Source: Streptomyces sp. HUAS CB01 (GTDB taxonomy: Bacteria; Actinomycetota; Actinomycetes; Streptomycetales; Streptomycetaceae). From it: a DNA stretch of 64,000 bases. Numbering within the stretch: position 1 is the first letter of the stretch; every line of letters begins with the position of its first letter. The notes beneath the pieces are model-generated. The model was not told the DNA's origin. It worked only from the letters and a program-made list of their open reading frames with translations, and made no database searches. The position numbers and the translations under genes are program-made. Below, one piece after another: positions 40,163-49,302 of this stretch. The stretch covers positions 4,050,001 through 4,114,000 of the forward strand of contig NZ_CP129137.1 in assembly GCF_030406905.1 (NCBI RefSeq), in the 5' to 3' direction.

Positions 40163-41950
40163 ATGCATCGGTACAGGTCCCACACCTGCGGCGAGCTCCG
40201 CGCCTCTGACGTCGGCACCGACGTCCGGCTGAGCGGCTGGCTGCACAATCGCCGAGACCTGGGCGGCATCCTCTTCATCGATCTGCGCGACCACTACGGC
40301 CTGGTCCAGCTCGTCGCCCGGCCCGGCACCCCGGCCAACGAGGCCCTGAGCCACCTCACCAAGGAGTCCGTCGTCCGCGTGGACGGCAAGGTCTCCGCCC
40401 GTGGCACGGACAACGTCAACCCGGACCTGCCGACCGGCGAGATCGAGATCGAGGTCACCGACGTCGAGGTGCTCGGCTCCTCCGCGCAGGTGCCCTTCAC
40501 GATCAACACGGACGACGGCGTCAACGAGGAGCGGCGCCTGGAGTACCGCTTCCTCGACCTGCGCCGCGAGCGCATGCACCGCAACATCATGCTGCGCACC
40601 GCCGTCATCTCCGCCATCCGGCACAAGATGACCGCGCTCGGCTTCAACGAGATGGCCACCCCGATCCTCACCGCGACCTCCCCCGAGGGCGCCCGTGACT
40701 TCCTGGTGCCGTCCCGGCTGAACCCCGGCAAGTTCTACGCGCTGCCGCAGGCCCCGCAGCAGTTCAAGCAACTGCTGATGATCGCGGGCTTCGACCGCTA
40801 CTTCCAGATCGCGCCCTGCTTCCGTGACGAGGACGCCCGCGCCGACCGCTCGCCCGGCGAGTTCTACCAGCTCGACATCGAGATGAGCTTCGTCGAGCAG
40901 GAGGACGTCTTCCGTCCGGTCGAGAAGCTGATGACCGAGCTGTTCGAGGAGTTCGGCGGCGGTCGCCACGTCACCTCGCCGTTCCCGCGGATCCCCTTCC
41001 GCGAGGCGATGCTCAAGTACGGCTCCGACAAGCCGGACCTGCGGGCGCAGCTGGAGCTCGTCGACACCACCGACGTCTTCGAGGGCTCGGAGTTCAAGGC
41101 GTTCGCCGGGAAGCACGTCCGCGCCCTGCCGGTGCCGGCCGTCCAGGACCAGCCGCGGAAGTTCTTCGACCAGCTCGGCGAGTACGCCGTGGAGCAGGGC
41201 GCCAAGGGCCTGGCCTGGGTGCGCGTCGGTGACGACGGCACGCTCTCCGGCCCGATCGCCAAGTTCCTCACCGAGGAGAACGTCGAGGCCCTCACCGAGC
41301 GCCTGGGCCTGAAGCCCGGCCACGCCGTGTTCTTCGGCGCCGGTGAGTTCGACGAGGTCTCCAAGATCATGGGTGCGGTGCGGGTCGAGGCCGCGCGCCG
41401 CTCCGGTCACTTCGAGGAGAACGTCTTCCGGTTCTGCTGGATCGTCGACTTCCCCATGTACGAGAAGGACCCGGAGACCGGGAAGCTCGACTTCTCGCAC
41501 AACCCCTTCTCCATGCCGCAGGGCGGCCTGGAGGCCCTGGAGACCCAGGACCCGCTGGACGTCCTCGGCTGGCAGTACGACATCGTCTGCAACGGCGTCG
41601 AGCTGTCCTCCGGCGCCATCCGGAACCACGAGCCCGACATCATGTTCAAGGCCTTCGAGATCGCGGGCTACGACCGTGAGACCGTCGAGCGCGAGTTCTC
41701 CGGCATGCTCCGCGCCTTCCAGTACGGCGCCCCGCCGCACGGCGGCATCGCCCCCGGTGTCGACCGCATCGTGATGCTGCTGGCCGACGAGCCGAACATC
41801 CGCGAGACCATCGCGTTCCCGCTGAACCAGAACGCGCAGGACCTGCTGATGGGCGCCCCCGCGGAGGTCGAGGAAGCCCGCCTGAAGGAGCTGCACATCG
41901 GCATCTACAAGGGGCCGGCGAAGCCGACGCCGTACAAGCCCACCAAGTGA
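40163..41950 (+). CDS. aspS: Aspartyl-tRNA synthetase
   Basis: Class II synthetase that charges tRNA-Asp, 595 residues, the normal bacterial length. The N-terminal OB-fold anticodon-binding domain (about 1-110; [21 protein letters not shown]) is followed by the catalytic core. Motif 2 is [19 protein letters not shown], motif 3 is [14 protein letters not shown] near 530, and the bacteria-specific GAD insertion spans about 300-420. Whether it is discriminating or also charges tRNA-Asn is not clear from these motifs. It appears monocistronic: a possible -10 (TAACCT, 40110-40115) lies about 50 nt upstream of the ATG, and a strong hairpin follows. Confidence 0.96.
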   Translation: MHRYRSHTCGELRASDVGTDVRLSGWLHNRRDLGGILFIDLRDHYGLVQLVARPGTPANEALSHLTKESVVRVDGKVSARGTDNVNPDLPTGEIEIEVTDVEVLGSSAQVPFTINTDDGVNEERRLEYRFLDLRRERMHRNIMLRTAVISAIRHKMTALGFNEMATPILTATSPEGARDFLVPSRLNPGKFYALPQAPQQFKQLLMIAGFDRYFQIAPCFRDEDARADRSPGEFYQLDIEMSFVEQEDVFRPVEKLMTELFEEFGGGRHVTSPFPRIPFREAMLKYGSDKPDLRAQLELVDTTDVFEGSEFKAFAGKHVRALPVPAVQDQPRKFFDQLGEYAVEQGAKGLAWVRVGDDGTLSGPIAKFLTEENVEALTERLGLKPGHAVFFGAGEFDEVSKIMGAVRVEAARRSGHFEENVFRFCWIVDFPMYEKDPETGKLDFSHNPFSMPQGGLEALETQDPLDVLGWQYDIVCNGVELSSGAIRNHEPDIMFKAFEIAGYDRETVEREFSGMLRAFQYGAPPHGGIAPGVDRIVMLLADEPNIRETIAFPLNQNAQDLLMGAPAEVEEARLKELHIGIYKGPAKPTPYKPTK

Positions 41951-42282
41951 CGCCGCACCGGCACGCCGGCTGACGAGTCCGACGGCCGACCCCGGCCCCA
42001 CGGCGGCGCGGGCGCGGTGAAGAACCCCGCAAGGGCCCGGAACCATCAGGTTCCGGGCCCTTCCGCGTTGTTTTCGTGCTCCTTCCGAGTCGTTCACGGC
42101 GCCGTGCCGACGACGGGCGGCTCGGCAGCGGGAATGCACGCGAGGAGCCGTCGACGGCCCACCGGGACCCGGCCAGGCGCGGGACGCGCCCGCAGGGGCC
42201 GCCCGGTCCGCACGCGTCGTGCGGGACCGCCCGGACCGTCCGGCCGCTCGCACGCACGAGGATCACGAGAGGACATCGCGGA
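41951..42282. other. Intergenic region between aspS and the L,D-transpeptidase-like gene
   Basis: 332 bp. It contains the aspS terminator (42031-42062) and, after it, about 220 bp of GC-rich DNA without a supported ORF that should hold the promoter of the next gene. Confidence 0.5.
42031..42062 (+). terminator. Terminator of aspS
   Basis: Perfect 14-bp stem AAGGGCCCGGAACC with an ATCA loop, followed by a T-rich stretch (CCGCGTTGTTTTC). This is one of the few hairpins here with a recognisable T tail. Confidence 0.88.
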
Positions 42283-43077
42283 GTGCTCAGCACCGTACTG
42301 ACCAGAGCAGCGCTGCCACTGCTGGCCGCCGGACTGCTGCTCGGGGGCTGCGCGAAGCCCTCGGCGCCGCCCCCGGCCGCCGGCCCCCTTCCCGCGGCGC
42401 CGGACGGCGGAGCGCCGCACGCCGGCCCGCCGGGTTCGCACGCGGGACCGCATGCCGGCCCGCCCGCCGCGGACCGTGTGGGGCCCGCCGGACTCCCCGG
42501 GGTCGGCCCCAGGACCAGTGAGCTCGTCCCCGACGGCACCCACCAGGCCTTCGTGGTGAGAGGGAGGTCCACGAACTCCAGCGAGTCCACGGCCACGCTC
42601 TACGAGCGCGACGAGGAGAAGGTCTGGAGGGCCGTCGCCGGGCCGTGGCCCGCGCGCAACGCCCTGAAGGGGTGGACCGACGAGCACTGGGCCGGCGACC
42701 ACCGTTCGCCGATCGGCGTCTTCGGGCTCACCGACGCGGGCGGGCGGCTGCCCGACCCCGGCACGAAACTCCCGTACCACCAGTCCGAGGAGTTCGTCGC
42801 CGTCGGCACCGGCTTCCGGGGCGAGACCCTGCGGGGGTCCTTCGACTACGTCGTCGCGATCAACTACAACCGGGAGTCCGGACTGACCCCGCTCGACGAG
42901 CGGCGGCCCATGGGTTGGGACCGAGGCGGCGGCGTCTGGATCCACGTCGACCACGACGGCCCCACCCAGGGCTGCGTCTCGCTCGGACTGGACCGGATGG
43001 CGGACCTGCTGCGCCTGCTGGACCCGGACAAGCGGCCGGTGGTGGTGATGGGGGACAGCGTCTCACTGGCGCGCTGA
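42283..43077 (+). CDS. L,D-transpeptidase-like (YkuD) lipoprotein
   Basis: Exported lipoprotein of 264 residues. It starts at GTG 42283 (GAGAGGA upstream) with a type II signal: TRAALPLLAAGLLLGGC, lipobox LGGC with the lipidated Cys near residue 22. A Pro/Ala/Gly/His-rich spacer follows (about 25-75). The C-terminal half is YkuD-like: SPIGVFGLTDAGGRLP, where the substrate fold begins, then VVAINYN, and the catalytic region VWIHVDHDGPTQGCVSL with H221 and Cys C231. The usual SHGC is replaced by TQGC, as in YafK-like relatives. It could form 3-3 peptidoglycan cross-links or attach proteins to the wall. Activity is inferred from the Cys/His pair. Confidence 0.78.
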   Translation: MLSTVLTRAALPLLAAGLLLGGCAKPSAPPPAAGPLPAAPDGGAPHAGPPGSHAGPHAGPPAADRVGPAGLPGVGPRTSELVPDGTHQAFVVRGRSTNSSESTATLYERDEEKVWRAVAGPWPARNALKGWTDEHWAGDHRSPIGVFGLTDAGGRLPDPGTKLPYHQSEEFVAVGTGFRGETLRGSFDYVVAINYNRESGLTPLDERRPMGWDRGGGVWIHVDHDGPTQGCVSLGLDRMADLLRLLDPDKRPVVVMGDSVSLAR

Positions 43078-43109
43078 CGGCCCGGCCCGCAGCCGGGCCC
43101 CGGATACGC

Positions 43110-43145
43110 GGACGGGCCCGGGAAACCGTGTTCCCGGGCCCGTCC
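43110..43145. terminator. Bidirectional terminator between the YkuD-like gene and metG
   Basis: Perfect 15-bp stem GGACGGGCCCGGGAA with a 6-nt loop, between convergent genes. Confidence 0.85.
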
Positions 43146-43212
43146 GTACGCTCCGGCGCGCGTCGCGCACGCGGCCGGTGAGTCGACGGCGCGTAGCGTC
43201 CGCGCCGGCCGC

Positions 43213-44841
43213 TCAGGCCTTGCTGGGCTCCTCGAGACGCGGGAAGAGCACCGCGCCCTTCGTCACCGTCGAGCCCGCCGGCAGCCCGCCCCACTCCGCC
43301 GCGTCCTGGACCCGCTGGTCCGCGAGGGCGCCGAGCGACGCCTCCGCGCCCAGGGAGTCCCACAGCTTCTGCGAGGTGTCCGGCATGACCGGGTTCAGCA
43401 GCACGGCCACGGCGCGCAGCGACTCGGCGGCCGTGTAGAGGACGGTCGCGAGGCGGGCACGGCCCTCCTCGGATTCGTCCTTGGCGACCTTCCACGGCTC
43501 CTGCTCCGTGATGTAGCCGTTGACCTGCTTCACGAAGTCGAAGACCGCCAGGATCCCGCCCTGGAAGTCCAGCTCCTCGCCGATCTTGCGGTCGGCCTCG
43601 GCCACGGCCTTCGCCAGGCCCGCCCGGACCGCCTTCTCGGCCTCGCCGTCGGCGGATGCCTCCGGCAGCGAGCCGCCGAAGTACTTGCCCACCATCGCGG
43701 CGACCCGCGACGCCAGGTTGCCGTAGTCGTTGGCGAGCTCGCTCGTGTAGCGGGCGGAGAAGTCCTCCCAAGAGAACGATCCGTCCTGGCCGAACGCGAT
43801 CGCCCGCAGGAAGTACCAGCGGTACGCGTCCACGCCGAAGTGCGAGGTCAGGTCCTGCGGCTTGATGCCCGTCAGGTTCGACTTCGACATCTTCTCGCCG
43901 CCGACCATCAGCCAGCCGTTGGCCGCGATCCTCCCGGGCACCGGGAGTCCCTGCGCCATCAGCATCGCGGGCCAGATGATCGCGTGGAAGCGGAGGATGT
44001 CCTTGCCGACGAGGTGGACGTTCGCCGGGAACGTGTCCTCGAACTTCGCCGGGTTCTCGTTGTAGCCGACCGCCGTCGCGTAGTTCAGCAGGGCGTCGAC
44101 CCACACGTAGATGACGTGCTTCTCGTCCCACGGGATCGGGATGCCCCAGTCGAACGTCGACCGCGAGATCGACAGGTCCTGCAGCCCCTGCTTGACGAAG
44201 TTCACCACCTCGTTGCGGGCGGACTCGGGCTGGACGAAGCCGGGGTTGGCCTCGTAGAACTCCAGCAGCTTCGGGCCGTACTCGCTGAGCTTGAAGAAGT
44301 AGTTCTCCTCCTTGAGGATCTCCACCGGCTTCTTGTGCACGGGGCAGAGCTTCTCGCCGGCGAACTCGCCCTCGCCGTCCAGCAGCTCGCCGGGGAGCTT
44401 GTACTCCTCACAGCCCACGCAGTACGGGCCCTCGTAGCCGCCCTTGTAGATCTCGCCCTTGTCGTACAGGTCCTGCACGAACTCCTGGACGCGATCCGTG
44501 TGCCGGCGCTCGGTGGTGCGGATGAAGTCGTCGTTCGCGATCTCCAGGTGCTCCCAGAGGGGCTTCCACGCCTCCTCCACGAGTTTGTCGCACCACTCCT
44601 GCGGGGTGACGCCGTTCGCCTCCGCGGTACGCATGATCTTCTGACCGTGCTCGTCCGTGCCGGTGAGGTACCACACCTTCTCGCCGCGCTGACGGTGCCA
44701 GCGCGTGAGCACGTCGCCTGCGACGGTCGTGTAGGCGTGGCCCAGGTGAGGAGCGTCGTTGACGTAGTAGATGGGGGTCGATACGTAAAAGGCCTTCACG
44801 CCTTCGCTCGTCCCCTGCTTCTCGGATCCAGTGGCCGCCAT
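43213..44841 (-). CDS. metG: Methionyl-tRNA synthetase
   Basis: Class I synthetase charging initiator and elongator tRNA-Met, 542 residues. The Rossmann core has the HIGH-type motif HLGH (32-35) and the KMSKS loop (about 315-319, GGEKMSKSNLTG). A zinc-knuckle insertion is visible as YCVGCEEYKLPGELL and KLCPVHKKPVE. The anticodon-binding helical domain follows (about 375-540), and there is no C-terminal tRNA-binding EMAP-like extension, as usual in actinobacteria. The ATG has no ribosome-binding site but is preceded at exactly 7 nt by TAGGAT, so metG is probably translated from a leaderless mRNA. Confidence 0.95.
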   Translation of the reverse strand: MAATGSEKQGTSEGVKAFYVSTPIYYVNDAPHLGHAYTTVAGDVLTRWHRQRGEKVWYLTGTDEHGQKIMRTAEANGVTPQEWCDKLVEEAWKPLWEHLEIANDDFIRTTERRHTDRVQEFVQDLYDKGEIYKGGYEGPYCVGCEEYKLPGELLDGEGEFAGEKLCPVHKKPVEILKEENYFFKLSEYGPKLLEFYEANPGFVQPESARNEVVNFVKQGLQDLSISRSTFDWGIPIPWDEKHVIYVWVDALLNYATAVGYNENPAKFEDTFPANVHLVGKDILRFHAIIWPAMLMAQGLPVPGRIAANGWLMVGGEKMSKSNLTGIKPQDLTSHFGVDAYRWYFLRAIAFGQDGSFSWEDFSARYTSELANDYGNLASRVAAMVGKYFGGSLPEASADGEAEKAVRAGLAKAVAEADRKIGEELDFQGGILAVFDFVKQVNGYITEQEPWKVAKDESEEGRARLATVLYTAAESLRAVAVLLNPVMPDTSQKLWDSLGAEASLGALADQRVQDAAEWGGLPAGSTVTKGAVLFPRLEEPSKA

Positions 44842-44848
44842 GGTCGAA

Positions 44849-44854
44849 ATCCTA
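44849..44854 (-). promoter_or_regulatory. Putative -10 box for a leaderless metG mRNA
   Basis: Minus-strand TAGGAT, 7 nt from the ATG at 44841. Confidence 0.55.
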
Positions 44855-44976
44855 ACGGCCGCCGGAAGATCGACTCACACGCACAAAACGGGTCCACCCG
44901 ACCGGGGCCACCGCCGGAAGGCACCGCTCCGCCGGTGGAGACGTTCCCGAAACATCCGTTCCGGTAGGAAGGGGGG

Positions 44977-45633
44977 ATGCGGGTACTGGTCGCGGAGGAC
45001 GAGGAAGTGCTGGCGGCCCTGGTCGCCACCGGGTTGCGGAGGGCCGGTTTCGCCGTCGACACCGTCCACAGCGGTGACGAGGCCCTCGCCCACCTGTGCC
45101 TCCACGACTACGACGTGGTGGTCCTCGACCGCGACCTGCCCCGGCTGCACGGGGACGACGTCGCCCGCGAGTTGGTCTCCTCGGCCTCGACGACCCGGAT
45201 CCTGATGCTGACGGCGGCGGCGTCCACGGAGGACCGGGTGGCCGGACTCGACCTGGGTGCCGACGACTATCTGACCAAGCCGTTCGAGTTCCCGGAGCTG
45301 GTCTCCCGCGTCCGGGCCCTGCGGCGGCGCAGCGCCCGGCCCCCGCTCCCCCCGCTGCTGGAACGGCACGGGGTGCGACTCGACACGGTGCGGCGCACGG
45401 CGCATCGCGACGGCCGGGACCTGGAGCTCTCCCCGAAGGAGTTCACCGTCCTGCAGATCCTGCTGGAGGCGGACGGCGCCGCGGTGTCCGCCGAGGAACT
45501 GCTGGAACGGGCCTGGGACGCCCACGCCGACCCGTTCACGGCCGCGGTGCGGGTGTGCATGAGCAAGCTGCGCGGAAAGCTCGGGGAGCCGGGGCTGATC
45601 CGCACCCTCCAGGGCGTGGGATACGTGCTGTGA
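44977..45633 (+). CDS. OmpR-family response regulator
   Basis: A 218-residue two-component regulator. The receiver domain (1-115) has the acidic residues in VAEDEE, phospho-acceptor D51 in VVVLDRDLP, the Thr in MLTAAAS, and Lys in DYLTKPFEFPEL. The C-terminal winged helix (about 130-216) shows LSPKEFTVLQILLEADG and VRVCMSKLRGKLG with LIRTLQGVGYVL. GGAAGGGGGG precedes the ATG closely. It overlaps the kinase gene by GTGA, so the two form one coupled unit. Confidence 0.93.
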   Translation: MRVLVAEDEEVLAALVATGLRRAGFAVDTVHSGDEALAHLCLHDYDVVVLDRDLPRLHGDDVARELVSSASTTRILMLTAAASTEDRVAGLDLGADDYLTKPFEFPELVSRVRALRRRSARPPLPPLLERHGVRLDTVRRTAHRDGRDLELSPKEFTVLQILLEADGAAVSAEELLERAWDAHADPFTAAVRVCMSKLRGKLGEPGLIRTLQGVGYVL

Positions 45634-46769
45634 CCGGCCGCCTCGGTACCGGCTCCACGATCAGGACCCGGATCGCGATGGTCTACGGCGCGGTGTTCCT
45701 GGTGTTCGGCGCCTGTCTGCTGGCGGTCGTGAACCTGCTGGCCAGGGCCGGTACGAGGGACGAGGCGGCGTCGATCGCCGCGCGCGAGGCCGGCGCGCCG
45801 CAGCCGGCGGTGACCGTGCACCGGCTCTCGGACCTCACCGGCACCGTGAGCGACGCGGCATCCGAGCAGATGCTCGTCTGGTCGGCGTTCGCGCTGCTGG
45901 GTACGGCGGTGTGCGCGGTGGTCGTGGGGTGGTGGACGGCGGGACGGGTGCTGCGCCCGGTCCACGCGATGACCGCCAGGGCGCGGCGGCTCTCCGAGCA
46001 CACCCCCGCGGGCGTCCCCCGGGGCGAGGGCTGGGGAAGGATCGCCGTGCGGGGCCCCGACGACGAACTCAAGGAGCTCGGCGACACGATCGACGGACTG
46101 CTGGCCCGGCTGGAGAAGGCCCTCGACAGCCAGCGCCGGTTCGTCGCGAACGCCTCGCACGAGCTGCGGACGCCGCTGGCCACCCAGCGCGCCGCGATCC
46201 AGGTGGGTCTGGAGGACTCTGACGTGAAGCAGGTCCTGCTGGACACCAATCGCCGCAGCGAGCGGCTCATCGACGGCCTGCTGGTGCTCGCGCGCAGCGA
46301 ACGTGGCCTGGAGGAGAGGGAGAAGACGGACGTGGGCCTGGGCGGCGTCGTCGAGGAGGAGTGCGCTCGGTACGGCGTCCACGCGGAGGTCACGCGGGCC
46401 GGGACGGTCCGGGGCAACCGGCTGCTGCTGGCCCAGCTGGTACGCAACCTGGTGGCGAACGCGGTGGCCCACAACGTCCCGGGCGGGACGGTCGAGGTGT
46501 CGGCCGACGGCGGGCTGCTGACCGTCGCGAACACCGGCCCCGTGGTCGACCCCGCGGACGTCGCCGGGCTCTTCGAGCCGTTCCGGCGCGGGGAGGGGCG
46601 GGACCGGATGGGACCAGGCGCGGGGCTCGGCCTCAGCATCGTGCGGTCGATCACCGTGGCCCACGGCGGCACGGTACGGGCGGAGCCGGGACCGGCGGGG
46701 CCGGGGCCCGGGGGCGGGCTGGTGGTGCGGGTGTCGCTGCCGGTGCGGGGCGGGCGGGGCGAGCCGTGA
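45630..46769 (+). CDS. Membrane sensor histidine kinase
   Basis: Partner of the response regulator directly upstream, 379 residues from the overlapping GTG. There are two transmembrane helices (about 15-36 and 75-98) around a short outside loop of only about 40 residues, so the sensing part is small. A HAMP domain follows (TAGRVLRPVHAMTARARRL). The dimerisation helix has the phospho-acceptor H177 in NASHELRTPLATQRA, and the ATPase has NLVANAVAHN, a D/G box (VANTGPVV), and GAGLGLSIVRSI. A short extracellular loop is typical of kinases that sense membrane or wall stress or an adjacent membrane protein. The target is not evident from neighbours. Confidence 0.92.
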   Translation: MTGRLGTGSTIRTRIAMVYGAVFLVFGACLLAVVNLLARAGTRDEAASIAAREAGAPQPAVTVHRLSDLTGTVSDAASEQMLVWSAFALLGTAVCAVVVGWWTAGRVLRPVHAMTARARRLSEHTPAGVPRGEGWGRIAVRGPDDELKELGDTIDGLLARLEKALDSQRRFVANASHELRTPLATQRAAIQVGLEDSDVKQVLLDTNRRSERLIDGLLVLARSERGLEEREKTDVGLGGVVEEECARYGVHAEVTRAGTVRGNRLLLAQLVRNLVANAVAHNVPGGTVEVSADGGLLTVANTGPVVDPADVAGLFEPFRRGEGRDRMGPGAGLGLSIVRSITVAHGGTVRAEPGPAGPGPGGGLVVRVSLPVRGGRGEP

Positions 46770-46822
46770 CCGCGGCGGTGAGCCGTGCGGGGCCCGCCCC
46801 GCGTGGGGGTTCCCCCGTCCGT

Positions 46823-46853
46823 GACCGGTGCGGCCGTCGCGGCCGCACCGGTC
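46823..46853. terminator. Bidirectional terminator after the two-component operon
   Basis: Perfect 14-bp stem GACCGGTGCGGCCG with a TCG loop, between the kinase gene and the convergent VWA gene. Confidence 0.8.
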
Positions 46854-46866
46854 GGGATCGCGACGG

Positions 46867-49011
46867 TCAGTCGCCGCGGCGGTCCAGCCACTTCGGGAAG
46901 GCACCGAGCAGGCCCTCGTAGAGCTCCTCGTCGGTGAGCTCGCGGGGGTCCGGGCCGGCGTGGAAGAACGCCGCGTTCTCCACGGAGGCGTCGGCATCGA
47001 GCTTGCGCAGGAAGTCGAAGCCCTTGGCCTCGTACTCGCCGAACGCGACGAACTGCCAGAACAGCGGCTTGCCGGCGGCGTCCGCCAGCGCCTGCTTGGC
47101 GGGCTGCTTGGCGTCGGGTGCGCCGTCGGTCTGGAAGACGACGAGCGCGGGGCCGTCGGCGCCCGACTTCTCGAAGTGCGCGACGACCTCCTCGACGGCC
47201 CGGTGATAGCTGGTCCGTCCCATGTGGCCGAGGCCCGCGTGCAGCTCGTCGACGCGGCCCTCGTGCTCGGCGAGCGTCAGCCCGCCGGTGCCGTCGATGT
47301 CCGTCGAGAAGAACACGACGTGGACGGACGCGTCCTCGTCGAGGTGGGCGGAGAGCGCCAGGGTCTGCTCGCCGAGCTGCTGTGCGCTGCCGTCCTTGTA
47401 GTACGGCCGCATCGACCCGGACCGGTCCAGCACGAGGTACACCTTCGCGCGCGCTCCGGCAGCTCCCGCGCTCTTGAGCACCGCGCCGGCCGCCTTGTAC
47501 GCCCCGACGAGCCCTGCGGCCCGCGCCTTGACGCGGGCGAGGGAGAGGGCGGGCTTGCCCCCGGCAGGGGTGTCGGCCGGGGTGTCGGACGGGGTGTCGA
47601 TGGGGGCGGCCGCGGCCGTGACGGGTTCGGCGGTGGGCCCAACCGGCTCGGGCTCGGGCTCGGTGGCCGAGGCGGCGACCGGCTCGGGTTGGGGCTTCGC
47701 GGTGGGCTCGGACTCGGTGGCGGAGGCGGCGACCGGCTCGGGCTTCGTGGTGTCGGCCTCGACGGCCTCGACGGCCTCGACGGCCTCGACGGCCTCGACG
47801 GCCGTGGTGGCCTCCGTGTCGGGGGCCCGGTCCGCGTCGGCGGCGGGGGCCGTCTCGGCGGGCTCGGCGACGGCGGGCTCGGCGACGGCGGGCTCGGCGA
47901 CGGCGGGCTCGGGCGTCGTGGCAGCGGCGTCGCCCGTGACGGTCTCCGCCCCGGGGTCCGCTGCCGGGGTCGGCTCGGCCTCGATCGTCCCGGTCGCGGC
48001 GTCCGTGTCGGCGGTCGTCGACTCCACGGCGTCGGTGGCGGCGCCTGCAGTGGCGGCCCCGTCCCCGGCCGCTTCGTCCGCCGTGGGGCCGGCTGCCTCG
48101 GCGTCGTCGGCGGTGTTCGTCTGCGCTGCAGCCTCGGCAGCCTCCGCAGTCGTGACCGTCGCCTCGGCCGCGACCGGCTCGGCCTGCGCGGCGCCGGACT
48201 CCTCCACGCCCGCGTTCGCGTCGGCGGTGGTGGCGTCCTCGTCCGTGGCGGCTTCGGACGTCGCGTCCTCGGCCTCGGTCTTCGTGCCGGCGGTCGCGCC
48301 CTCGGCCTCGGACGTCGCGTCGGCGTTCGCGTCGGCGGTGGTGGCGTCCTCGTCCGTGGCGGCTTCGGACGTCGCGTCCTCGGCCTCGGTCTTCGCGCCC
48401 GCGCCTGTGGCCTCGGCCTCGGACGTCGCGTCGGCGTTCGCGTCGGCGGTGGCGTCCTCGTCCGTGGCGGCTTCGGACGTCGCGTTCTCGGCCTCGGTCT
48501 TCGCGCCCGCGCCTGTGGCCTCGGCCGAACCGGCCGGGGCGGTCCCGGGTGCCGCGCCGTCCGCGTCCTCGGCGGCAGGCATCGGCTCCGGGTCGGCCGC
48601 AGGCGTCTCCGCCGCGGGCGTCGCCCGTTCGACGGCGGGCGCGGCCTCGTCCTCGGCGGCCCGGGCGGTCGCGGTCGTGGAGGTGTCCTGCTCCGCGGGC
48701 TCCTCCTGCCCGGCCGCGGAGCGTTCCCCGCCCGTGGACGCCTCCGTGTCCGCCGTGTCCGCAGGGTCCGTCGCCTTCTCGCCCACCGCGGCGGGCTCCG
48801 GCGTGGACGGCGTCCGGGCGGGCGGGATCGTCGGGCGGGTGCCCGGGGGAGTGTCGAACGCCGCCGCCACCAGATCCGCCGCACGGTCCTGCGGGGTGGG
48901 GGCCTCGGCCTGGGGCGGGACGGAGGCGGTGGGGGTCGTCGTGGAGGCCGGTGAGGACGACTCCGTACGCTCGCGTCCAAACACCTTTCGCAGCAAGCTC
49001 CGAATGCCCAT
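46867..49011 (-). CDS. VWA (TerF-like) protein with a long repetitive acidic linker
   Basis: A 714-residue protein with three parts. The N-terminal ~12 residues ([12 protein letters not shown]) are amphipathic and basic and could bind membrane or a partner. About 480 residues follow of very low complexity, rich in Ala, Glu, Asp, Thr and Pro, with several tandem repeats (37-, 5- and 3-residue units). The C-terminal von Willebrand A domain (about 520-714) has a metal-ion-dependent adhesion site DRSGS in [10 protein letters not shown], with the Thr of MGRTSYHRA and the Asp of FQTDGAPDA. This is the TerF-like VWA type found with tellurite/stress (Ter) proteins, but no ter genes lie here. The longer frame upstream of 49011 is unsupported. 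The linker is probably disordered. Confidence 0.8.
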   Translation of the reverse strand: MGIRSLLRKVFGRERTESSSPASTTTPTASVPPQAEAPTPQDRAADLVAAAFDTPPGTRPTIPPARTPSTPEPAAVGEKATDPADTADTEASTGGERSAAGQEEPAEQDTSTTATARAAEDEAAPAVERATPAAETPAADPEPMPAAEDADGAAPGTAPAGSAEATGAGAKTEAENATSEAATDEDATADANADATSEAEATGAGAKTEAEDATSEAATDEDATTADANADATSEAEGATAGTKTEAEDATSEAATDEDATTADANAGVEESGAAQAEPVAAEATVTTAEAAEAAAQTNTADDAEAAGPTADEAAGDGAATAGAATDAVESTTADTDAATGTIEAEPTPAADPGAETVTGDAAATTPEPAVAEPAVAEPAVAEPAETAPAADADRAPDTEATTAVEAVEAVEAVEAVEADTTKPEPVAASATESEPTAKPQPEPVAASATEPEPEPVGPTAEPVTAAAAPIDTPSDTPADTPAGGKPALSLARVKARAAGLVGAYKAAGAVLKSAGAAGARAKVYLVLDRSGSMRPYYKDGSAQQLGEQTLALSAHLDEDASVHVVFFSTDIDGTGGLTLAEHEGRVDELHAGLGHMGRTSYHRAVEEVVAHFEKSGADGPALVVFQTDGAPDAKQPAKQALADAAGKPLFWQFVAFGEYEAKGFDFLRKLDADASVENAAFFHAGPDPRELTDEELYEGLLGAFPKWLDRRGD
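47755..47808 (-). repeat. 9-bp tandem repeats (Val-Glu-Ala) in the VWA gene
   Basis: Six exact GGCCTCGAC units (plus-strand reading), coding a VEA tripeptide run. Confidence 0.85.
47866..47910 (-). repeat. 15-bp tandem repeats (five-residue Ala/Glu/Pro/Val units) in the VWA gene
   Basis: Three exact GGCGACGGCGGGCTC units (plus-strand reading), coding PAVAE. Confidence 0.85.
48212..48527 (-). repeat. 111-bp tandem repeats in the VWA gene
   Basis: Three copies of a 37-residue unit start at 48212, 48323 and 48434, exactly 111 bp apart. The third lacks one codon. Identity between units is very high at nucleotide level, which indicates recent duplication. Confidence 0.9.
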
Positions 49012-49185
49012 GGGCGAGGCCTTTCGCGTGAATTGGGTGCGATCAATGTCCGCATTTTCCGGCATTGTCCGGCTCGGCTGTGGCAACGCCGCAGCTCCGG
49101 CCGACGCGGACACGTAAGGTTAGCGGCCGCCTCTTCCGGACAGCCGCAAGCCCCTCCCGCGTCAAGAGCGCCCCGGTCGCTCCGG

Positions 49186-49207
49186 ATTCATCCCTCGTTC
49201 ACCTGGC
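49186..49207 (+). promoter_or_regulatory. PHO-box-like direct repeat upstream of the PhoX-type phosphatase
   Basis: Two adjoining 11-nt units, ATTCATCCCTC and GTTCACCTGGC. The second matches the streptomycete PhoP-binding unit (GTTCACCCGGC) at 10 of 11 positions. A TACCGT (49235-49240) lies 27 bp downstream as a possible -10. Confidence 0.6.
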
Positions 49208-49302
49208 TGCTGCCGCGCTGCACACATGTGCCCCTACCGTCGCGGCCGGAGACATTCCGACACGATGTCGGCGCGGGGTGCGCCGAGGGGATTGGGGAAG
49301 AC

